A stretch of 6,455 nucleotides of DNA from Chloroflexota bacterium. Lineage in GTDB: Bacteria; Chloroflexota; Limnocylindria; Limnocylindrales; CSP1-4. Below the pieces are notes generated by a model. It made no database searches. It was not told the origin of the DNA and saw nothing but the letters and a program-made list of their open reading frames with translations. The stretch is taken from the NCBI GenBank assembly GCA_021814735.1, contig JAKAHX010000100.1, forward strand, positions 1 through 6,455, written 5' to 3'. The stretch's first letter is position 1, and each line of letters begins with the position of its first letter. The position numbers and the translations under genes are program-made. Below, one piece after another: positions 1-4,494 of the stretch.

Positions 1-215
1 CGTTCCCCCGGGTCGTGGTCCTGCGCGCCGGCCGTGTCGTCGCCGACGGCTCGCCCGCCGAGGTCTTCGCCCCCGGGAACGCCGAGCTGCTCCGGTCGAC
101 CCACCTGGAGCCGCCGCCCGCGGCCCGCGTCGGTGCCGCCTTCGGCCTGGGCTCCACCCCCACGGAGGACGCTCTGCTGGCCGCCCTCCGCGAGCGGGCC
201 CGATCCGGGAGCTGA
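1..215 (+). CDS. ECF-type ABC transporter ATPase (CbiO/EcfA-like), C-terminal end only
   Basis: The reading frame enters from the left edge (codons in phase with base 3) and ends at TGA 213-215, so only about 70 C-terminal residues are visible. The start of the fragment, VVVLRAGRVVADGSPAEVF, matches the strand-turn segment after the H-loop in ABC ATPases, where a line such as 'drvvvLdgGrvvadGtp' is usual. The following stretch with THLEPPPAARV and a late TEDALLAAL is typical of the C-terminal tail of CbiO/EcfA ATPases of energy-coupling-factor importers, which energise uptake of cobalt, nickel or vitamins. Walker A, Q-loop, signature and Walker B all lie outside the window, so activity cannot be judged. 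The Ni/Co permease downstream on the same strand favours a cobalt/nickel ECF transporter (inference). Another ABC importer ATPase remains possible. Confidence 0.72.
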   Translation, partial: FPRVVVLRAGRVVADGSPAEVFAPGNAELLRSTHLEPPPAARVGAAFGLGSTPTEDALLAALRERARSGS

Positions 216-225
216 TCGGGGTCAC

Positions 226-300
226 GTGCGGCCCGGGGGGCAGCGCCCCGGGTGGCAGTGCCCCGGGTGGAAGTGCCACGGGCGGCCGCGCCCCGCGCTG
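226..300. repeat. Degenerate 15-bp tandem repeat
   Basis: Five adjacent 15-bp units can be aligned. Units 241-255 (CAGCGCCCCGGGTGG) and 256-270 (CAGTGCCCCGGGTGG) differ at one base. Units 271-285 (AAGTGCCACGGGCGG) and 286-300 drift further, and 226-240 matches at about 11 of 15 positions. The array starts ten bases after the stop of the ABC ATPase gene and lies in non-coding sequence. An in-frame GTG-led extension of the downstream permease would translate it into an Ala/Pro/Arg-rich peptide, but that extension has no plausible ribosome site and lies upstream of the likely promoter. The array is probably a slippage product that also yields GC-rich stems. Confidence 0.6.
232..252 (+). terminator. 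GC hairpin behind the ABC ATPase gene, possible terminator
   Basis: CCCGGGG (232-238) can pair with CCCCGGG (246-252) across a 7-nt loop, 16 bases after the stop codon. There is no T-run after the stem, so this is not a classical intrinsic terminator. GC-rich actinobacterial genomes do use stems without U-tracts. The stem is made from the tandem repeat, so it may be incidental. Confidence 0.3.
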
Positions 301-304
301 CGGC

Positions 305-326
305 ACCCCGGCCGGCGAGCCGGGGT
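305..326 (+). terminator. 8-bp perfect hairpin, possible terminator of the upstream operon
   Basis: ACCCCGGC (305-312) and GCCGGGGT (319-326) form a perfect 8-bp stem with a 6-nt loop. It lies about 90 bases after the ABC ATPase stop and well before the promoter proposed for the permease gene. TT follows the stem but there is no real T-tract. It could separate the two transcription units. Confidence 0.35.
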
Positions 327-406
327 TCGGGCACCCTGCGCGGGCTCTCCACATCCGATCGGCCTGCGCGTGCGAACGGCACAGCAGAGGATCGCCTGCT
401 GGTGCT

Positions 407-441
407 CCTGCAACCCTGCTCTATTGCAGGGTCTCGCAATA
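407..441. promoter_or_regulatory. Overlapping dyads with TTGC/GCAA half-sites, candidate metal-regulator operator
   Basis: Three perfect dyads overlap here. CCTGCAA (407-413) pairs with TTGCAGG (424-430). ACCCTGC (413-419) pairs with GCAGGGT (426-432). TATTGC (422-427) pairs with GCAATA (436-441). The last has 8 bases between its TTGC and GCAA cores and sits across the -35 region and spacer of the likely permease promoter, where a repressor would block RNA polymerase. Fur-family nickel regulators (Nur of Streptomyces) are, from memory, reported to bind tTGCaa-N5-ttGCAA, which places 9 bases between the same cores. The similarity is suggestive, not exact. The regulator is not in the window. 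The three pairings are mutually exclusive as RNA, but they lie upstream of the expected transcript start, so a DNA operator is the simpler reading. Confidence 0.4.
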
Positions 442-451
442 ACCGTATGAT
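424..451 (+). promoter_or_regulatory. Putative sigma-70-type promoter of the Ni/Co permease gene
   Basis: TATGAT (446-451) is one base off the TATAAT consensus. TTGCAG (424-429) offers a weak -35 element (TTG conserved) with a 16-bp spacer. Transcription would start near 458, leaving a leader of about 25 bases before ATG 483. It lies in the most AT-rich part of the spacer. The -35 and spacer are covered by the TATTGC/GCAATA dyad. Confidence 0.45.
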
Positions 452-468
452 CTGCGGATCACCGCACC

Positions 469-475
469 GAGGAAG
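469..475 (+). promoter_or_regulatory. Ribosome binding site fixing the permease start
   Basis: GAGGAAG lies 7 bases before ATG 483. The frame is open far upstream, to a GTG at 252. The Shine-Dalgarno match, the promoter just upstream, and the absence of family similarity before residue 1 all favour ATG 483. Confidence 0.7.
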
Positions 476-482
476 TCGTCCC

Positions 483-1547
483 ATGACCGCCGTCTGGCGC
501 ATGCTCCGAGCCCCCAGCGACATCCGCAACCGGGTGATCGCGATCTACGCCGTCCTCATCGGCCTGACCATCGCCTGCTATGCGCTGCTGGTCGCCATCA
601 GCGTCCCCTACCCGCAACTGGTCAGCGCCGGTTTCCTCGCCTACACCCTCGGCCTGCGCCACGCCTTCGACGCGGACCACATCGCCGCCATCGACAACAC
701 CACCCGCAAGCTCATGCAGGACGGACAGCGCCCCGTGGGCGTCGGCCTCTTCTTCTCACTCGGGCACTCGTCGGTGGTGGTCCTCCTCTCGGTCCTGATC
801 GCGATCTCCGCCTCGGTGGCCAGCGACATCCCGGCCCTGCGCAGCGCCGGCGCCCTGGTTGGGACGAGCGTCTCGGCGGCGTTCCTGCTGCTGATCGGGT
901 TCATCAACCTCGTGGTGCTGGTGGACGTCTACCGGCTGTTCCGCCAGGTGTCCACCGGCGGCGACTACAGCGACCAGTCCCTGGAGCGGCTCCTGCAGAA
1001 CCGCGGGATCCTGGCTCGCATCTTCCGCCCCATGCTCCGCCTCGTCCGGAAGAGCTGGCACATGTACCCGGTGGGATTCCTGTTCGGGCTCGGCTTCGAC
1101 ACCGCGAGCGAGGTGGCCCTGCTCGGGCTGGCCGCCACGGCGGGGGGCGACCGGATCCCCGTGATCTTCATCCTGGTCCTGCCGGCCCTCTTCGCAGCCG
1201 GGATGATGACCATGGACACCACCGACCAGATCCTGATGCTGGGCGCCTACGGCTGGGCCTTCCTGCGCCCCATCCGCAAGCTGTACTACAACCTGACCAT
1301 CACCTTCATCTCGGTGGTGATCGCCTTCGTGGTGGGCGGGATCGAGGTCCTGAGCATCCTGGCCTCGCAGCTGCGCCTCTCCGGCGGGATCTGGACCTTC
1401 GCGGGCAACCTGGACTTCGGCACCCTCGGCGCGGCCATCGTGGGGATCTTCGTGATCAGCTGGGTCGGCTCGACGGTGATCTACCGCCTGAAGGGCTTCG
1501 ACCGACTGGGCATGGAGCCCGCCGAGCGTTCCGAGTCCGCCGCCTGA
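483..1547 (+). CDS. NiCoT-family nickel/cobalt permease (HoxN/NixA/NhlF-like)
   Basis: This 354-residue integral membrane protein would import Ni2+ and/or Co2+ across the cytoplasmic membrane as a secondary transporter, supplying metal for enzymes such as urease, hydrogenase or Ni-SOD, or for cobalamin. All four NiCoT signatures are present. RHAFDADHIAAIDN (residues 59-72) contains the HX4DH metal motif (H60, D65, H66) in the second membrane segment. FSLGHSSVVV lies at 91-100, LGFDTASE at 203-210 and GMMTMDTTD at 240-248. Hydrophobic segments lie near 18-40, 45-60, 90-115, 125-150, 195-222, 226-245, 270-298 and 312-335, matching the usual eight-helix layout. A hydrophilic loop at about 150-190 is also typical. 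Length is normal for the family. The start is ATG 483, set by GAGGAAG. It follows an ECF-type ATPase gene on the same strand and is convergent with hemY. Phe62 in the signature resembles NhlF rather than HoxN, hinting at cobalt plus nickel use, but substrate preference cannot be read securely from sequence. Confidence 0.95.
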   Translation: MTAVWRMLRAPSDIRNRVIAIYAVLIGLTIACYALLVAISVPYPQLVSAGFLAYTLGLRHAFDADHIAAIDNTTRKLMQDGQRPVGVGLFFSLGHSSVVVLLSVLIAISASVASDIPALRSAGALVGTSVSAAFLLLIGFINLVVLVDVYRLFRQVSTGGDYSDQSLERLLQNRGILARIFRPMLRLVRKSWHMYPVGFLFGLGFDTASEVALLGLAATAGGDRIPVIFILVLPALFAAGMMTMDTTDQILMLGAYGWAFLRPIRKLYYNLTITFISVVIAFVVGGIEVLSILASQLRLSGGIWTFAGNLDFGTLGAAIVGIFVISWVGSTVIYRLKGFDRLGMEPAERSESAA

Positions 1548-1585
1548 GTCATCACCGGCCGCGACTGGCGGCTGGGACCCGCCGC

Positions 1586-1602
1586 GACAGGCCCCCCCTG
1601 TC
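1586..1602 (+). terminator. Short hairpin after the permease gene, weak terminator candidate
   Basis: GACAGG (1586-1591) and CCTGTC (1597-1602) form a perfect 6-bp stem with a loop of five C, 38 bases after the permease stop. A second, weaker stem, GGCGG (1567-1571) with CCGCC (1579-1583), lies just before it. Neither is followed by a T-run. Confidence 0.3.
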
Positions 1603-1630
1603 CCGGCCACGCACCGGTATCCCCGCCCGG

Positions 1631-1654
1631 GCCGGCCGCGGTCAGGCGGCCGGC
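1631..1654. terminator. 9-bp GC stem enclosing the hemY stop, possible shared terminator
   Basis: GCCGGCCGC (1631-1639) and GCGGCCGGC (1646-1654) form a perfect 9-bp all-GC stem with a 6-nt loop. The hemY stop codon (TCA at 1642-1644 on the plus strand) is inside the loop. It lies between two convergent genes, so it could slow or stop transcription from either side. It lacks a T-tract, and GC-rich palindromes are common in such DNA, so its role is inferred from position and stem length. Confidence 0.4.
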
Positions 1655-3102
1655 GTCCGTTCCCGGACCGCGGGCGCGGCACCGGTCGCCGTCCCTCCAG
1701 CGGCGCCGCCGATGATGCGCGCGGCCTCCACCGCCGCGGCACGGCCCTGCGCGACGCAGTCGGGGATGCCCACGCCGCGGTAGGTCGCGCCGGCCAGGAC
1801 CAGGCCCGGGACGTCCCCCGCCGCCGCGAGCACGGACGCCACGCGCTCCAGGTGTCCGACCGTGTACTGGGGCATCTGCCCGCTCCACCGCGCCAGGCGC
1901 GTCATCACCGGTTCGCCACGCGCGCCGAGCGTGATCGCCACGTCGTGGATCGCCGCGGCGACGAGGTCGCTGTCGGACATCGCCATCGCCGAGCCGCTGC
2001 GCGACCCCACGTACGCACGGATGAGCACGCGCCCCTCCGGCGCCCTTCCCGGCCACTTGCTCGAGCTGATGGTGCAGGCATCGATCGACAGCCGCTCGCC
2101 GGCCGCGACGAGGAACCCGTGCCCGACGGGCGGCGACGGGAACTGCCCCACCTCGTAGCCCAGCGACACAACCGCGGTGGTGCCGTGCGGGATGGCGCGG
2201 AGGCCGGCGGCCGCGGCGGGGGCCACGTCGTCGAGCAGCCGCGCCGCCTCCGGTCCGGGGGCGGTCACGATCGTCACCTCGGGCCGCAGGACCTCGCCCG
2301 ATGCCAGCCGTGCCTCCACGCCGGTGCCCGCGCGGGCGAGCGCGACGACCGGCGTCCTCGTCCGGATCTCCACCGCCGACGAGGACTCCAGCGCGCCGAC
2401 CAGCCCGTCCACCAGCTGGCCGACCCCGCCCGCCAGCGTCACGAACGGCGACCCCACGCCGCCCCGCGTGCCCTGCGCGGCAGCGGCCCGCCGCGCACGA
2501 CCCGCGGCCAAGCTGGCCAGGAAGAGGCTCCGGTGCTCACGCTCGGCGTCCCGGAGCTGCGGCACCACAGCCAGCAGGCTGAGGTCGTCGATCGCGGTGC
2601 CGTACACCCCGCCGAGCAGCGGTCCGGCCAGCCGGTCCACCAGGGCGGGGCCCAGACGGCGCCGAAGGTACACGCCGACGCCCACGTCGCGGGCTAGGCC
2701 ATCGCGGGGCAGGACCAGGTCGAGCCCCATGCGCAGCTTCTGGAGCGGGGAGAAGAGCGGCGTGGTGACGAACGGCTGCAGCCTCGTGGGGAGGACCAGC
2801 CCCATCTCCTGGGGAAGCGGCACCATCCGCCCGCCTATCCGGATATGGACGATCCGCGGCTCCAGTGGGCGGACCACCGCCTCCTCGAGGCCGAGCGACC
2901 CGACCAGCTGCATGCCCGCGGGGCGATAGCTGACGAACGAGTCCGGGCCCATTTCCACCAGGAACCCCTCGATGCGCTCGGTGCGCAGCTTTCCGCCCAG
3001 GCGATCGGAGGCCTCCACGAGCGTCGCGGAGAGCCCGGCCTCCGCCAGCGCATGCGTCGCCGCGAGCCCGGTGATCCCCCCGCCGATCACCAGCACCTGC
3101 AT
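1642..3102 (-). CDS. hemY: Coproporphyrinogen/protoporphyrinogen IX oxidase (HemY/CgoX), FAD-dependent
   Basis: This 486-residue flavoenzyme performs the six-electron O2-dependent oxidation of a porphyrinogen to a porphyrin in heme synthesis. In Gram-positives the physiological substrate is coproporphyrinogen III (enzyme then called CgoX), elsewhere protoporphyrinogen IX. The N-terminus MQVLVIGGGITGLAA carries the dinucleotide-binding GxGxxG (G7, G9, G12), with E30 ending the second strand. DRLGGKLRTE (33-42) and GPDSF (52-56) are typical FAD-contact segments. ISSSKWPGRAPEG (345-357) and MPQYTVGHLERV (410-421) are hallmark HemY stretches. GLVLAGATYRGVGIPDCV (433-450) is the C-terminal FAD-binding motif. 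No signal peptide or strong membrane helix is seen, so it is soluble or peripheral. Length is normal apart from an Ala/Gly-rich tail after about 463. ATG 3102 is preceded by GAAGGG (3113-3118) at 10 bases. The radical SAM gene ends 24 bases upstream on the same strand, so co-transcription is very likely. Confidence 0.95.
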   Translation of the reverse strand: MQVLVIGGGITGLAATHALAEAGLSATLVEASDRLGGKLRTERIEGFLVEMGPDSFVSYRPAGMQLVGSLGLEEAVVRPLEPRIVHIRIGGRMVPLPQEMGLVLPTRLQPFVTTPLFSPLQKLRMGLDLVLPRDGLARDVGVGVYLRRRLGPALVDRLAGPLLGGVYGTAIDDLSLLAVVPQLRDAEREHRSLFLASLAAGRARRAAAAQGTRGGVGSPFVTLAGGVGQLVDGLVGALESSSAVEIRTRTPVVALARAGTGVEARLASGEVLRPEVTIVTAPGPEAARLLDDVAPAAAAGLRAIPHGTTAVVSLGYEVGQFPSPPVGHGFLVAAGERLSIDACTISSSKWPGRAPEGRVLIRAYVGSRSGSAMAMSDSDLVAAAIHDVAITLGARGEPVMTRLARWSGQMPQYTVGHLERVASVLAAAGDVPGLVLAGATYRGVGIPDCVAQGRAAAVEAARIIGGAAGGTATGAAPAVRERTPAA

Positions 3103-3126
3103 CCGGAAGCTGCCCTTCGTGCCGCG

Positions 3127-4320
3127 TCAGCCCTCGTCGGGCTCGCCCGAGGGGACGTACGGACAGAGTGGATCGGTCTCCAGGTAGTCGCCGGTCCAGG
3201 CGTACGCGCGCGCACGCGACCCGCCGCAGATCGCGACGTAGGGGCACCGCCCGCAGCGCCCCTTGAACGTGCGCACGTCCCGCAGGCTGGTGAACATCGG
3301 GTGGGCACGATAGAGCTCGACGAGGCTGTCCGTGCGGACGTTCCCGGCCGCGAGCGGCAGGAACCCCGACGGGGAGACCTGGCCGTCGTGGGAGACGAAG
3401 ACGATGCCGTTCCCGTCGCGGACGCCGAACCCGCGGCCCACCGGCGTCCGGGCGATCGCCTCGTCGTCCAGGCCCTCGGCGCGCAGCCTGCGGATGGCGA
3501 CGCGCCGGTAGTGGGTGGCCTCCGTGGTCTTGATCGCGAACGGGGCCTTCTTCGACAGGTCGTAGAGCCAGTGGTTCAGCCGCTCCGACTGGGCCGGCGA
3601 GATCTCCTGCAGCCCCGTCCCACGACCGACCGAGATGAGGAAGAAGAGGCTCCAGCGGATGATCCCCAGCCCGAGCATCAGCTCGTAGATCGCCGGCAGG
3701 TCGGGCAGCGTCTCGTCGGTCACGAGTGTGTTGATCTGCAGCGGCAGCCCGGCCTCGTGCGCCCAGCCGACGGCGCGCAGGGTCATCTCGAACGTGCCCT
3801 CCACGCCCCGGAACCCGTCATGGCGCGTCGCATCCGAACCGTCGATGCTGAGCGACATCGTCTGGATCCCGGCGCCCTTGAGCGCCGAGAGGCGCTCGGG
3901 CGTCATGTCCACGGTCGCAGAGGGGGCCAGCGAGGCGCCGATCCCTCGCTCCGTGGCGCCCTGGACCAGCGCCTCCAGGTCCGGCCGCCGGAGCGGGTCC
4001 CCACCGGTGAAGACGACGTGCGGGTACGGCCGCCCGAACCCGGTGATCTCGTCCAGCAGCCGGAGTCCCTCCTCGGTGGTCAGCTCATCGGGGCTGCGCT
4101 GCGGCTGCGCGGTGGCCCGGCAGTGCCTGCACGCCAGTCCGCACGCGAGCGTCGTCTCCCAGTACACGAGCATGGGCGCCCGGCCGTAGACGTACCCGTC
4201 CGGCCGCACCGCGCCCACCGACGGCAGGTGCCCTGCGCCCACCGCGGGCACAGGGGACGCCATGCTGGGGTGCCCGCCGGGATGTCCCGGGGCGTGAGGG
4301 GGAGTGCTCGTGACGTCCAT
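3127..4320 (-). CDS. Radical SAM/SPASM protein, NirJ/AhbD-like (probably TIGR04053-type), linked to heme synthesis
   Basis: This protein of 397 residues (from ATG 4320) has a radical SAM core and a C-terminal SPASM domain. The SAM-binding [4Fe-4S] cluster motif CxxxCxxC is C60, C64, C67 within WETTLACGLACRHCRA. FTGGDP (104-109) is the glycine-rich SAM contact, and LSIDG (157-161) follows. The SPASM cysteines are C356, C359, C365 and C386, in CGRCPYVAICGGSRARAYA and DPLCPY, a pattern shared with NirJ (heme d1) and AhbD (Fe-coproporphyrin decarboxylase) relatives. From memory it best resembles TIGR04053, whose reaction I do not know to be established. The 24-bp distance to hemY suggests a tetrapyrrole substrate (inference). 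The Pro/Gly/His-rich first ~45 residues are not part of the fold. GAGGCAGG (4323-4330) favours ATG 4320. Alternatives are GTG 4440, which adds 40 Arg/Pro/Thr-rich residues, and ATG 4263. Confidence 0.85.
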   Translation of the reverse strand: MDVTSTPPHAPGHPGGHPSMASPVPAVGAGHLPSVGAVRPDGYVYGRAPMLVYWETTLACGLACRHCRATAQPQRSPDELTTEEGLRLLDEITGFGRPYPHVVFTGGDPLRRPDLEALVQGATERGIGASLAPSATVDMTPERLSALKGAGIQTMSLSIDGSDATRHDGFRGVEGTFEMTLRAVGWAHEAGLPLQINTLVTDETLPDLPAIYELMLGLGIIRWSLFFLISVGRGTGLQEISPAQSERLNHWLYDLSKKAPFAIKTTEATHYRRVAIRRLRAEGLDDEAIARTPVGRGFGVRDGNGIVFVSHDGQVSPSGFLPLAAGNVRTDSLVELYRAHPMFTSLRDVRTFKGRCGRCPYVAICGGSRARAYAWTGDYLETDPLCPYVPSGEPDEG

Positions 4321-4322
4321 CG

Positions 4323-4330
4323 CCTGCCTC
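4323..4330 (-). promoter_or_regulatory. Ribosome binding site of the radical SAM gene
   Basis: On the minus strand GAGGCAGG ends two bases before ATG 4320. Its GAGG core is at -10 to -7, giving a 6-base spacing. This supports ATG 4320 over the longer GTG-initiated frame from 4440, although that upstream GTG also has a GGAAGGGG nearby at a tighter spacing. Confidence 0.5.
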
Positions 4331-4352
4331 GCTTCGTGGCTCGCTGCCGCGC

Positions 4353-4371
4353 GGACCCGGTCACCGGGACC
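4353..4371. promoter_or_regulatory. Near-perfect palindrome upstream of the radical SAM-hemY operon
   Basis: CCCGGT (4356-4361) and ACCGGG (4363-4368) flank a single central base. The symmetry extends to 4353 and 4371 with one mismatched pair, giving a 19-bp dyad about 35 bases before ATG 4320. It lies in the 174-bp non-coding gap (4321-4494) that should hold the operon promoter. I found no convincing -10/-35 pair in this gap. The dyad could be an operator or a leader hairpin, but GC-rich DNA yields such symmetry by chance. Confidence 0.25.
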
Positions 4372-4452
4372 GGACAGCGGCGTTCGGGTGGTCCGGCGCG
4401 GGGGTGTGCGGCAGCGGATCCCGCCGTGGGACAGTACCACGCCCCTTCCCGG

Positions 4453-4490
4453 CGTGGTCCGGAGGACCCGCGAGCCGCCACGGGACCACG
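4453..4490 (-). terminator. 8-bp dyad just after rarA, possible terminator
   Basis: CGTGGTCC (4453-4460) and GGACCACG (4483-4490) are perfectly complementary, separated by 22 bases, and begin four bases beyond the rarA stop on the minus strand. The loop is long and there is no T-run, so termination is only a positional inference. GTGGTCC also occurs at 4388-4394 in direct orientation, so a protein-binding repeat is an alternative. Confidence 0.3.
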
Positions 4491-4494
4491 GCCT

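Noticed and set aside
223..228. CACGTG palindrome after the ABC ATPase stop
   Set aside because: It is a single 6-bp palindrome with no neighbouring copy or promoter, expected by chance in GC-rich sequence.
445..472. GTATGA at 445-450 as an E. coli-type NikR half-site
   Set aside because: The NikR operator needs TCATAC 16 bases later. Positions 467-472 read CCGAGG, so only one half matches, and the bases are better explained as the -10 element.
252..482. Upstream extension of the permease frame to GTG 252
   Set aside because: The extension translates the tandem repeat and the promoter region, has no ribosome site, and lies outside the family domain. ATG 483 has a good Shine-Dalgarno.
216..482. 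Cobalamin (B12) riboswitch or NiCo riboswitch in front of the permease gene
   Set aside because: I could not find a B12-box-like core or the conserved NiCo junction. Most of the structured sequence also lies upstream of the likely transcript start.
756..1742. 328-codon minus-strand open frame antisense to the permease
   Set aside because: The permease frame has all NiCoT signatures. The antisense product is His/Gln/Asp/Gly-rich without a recognisable domain and overlaps the hemY 3' end.
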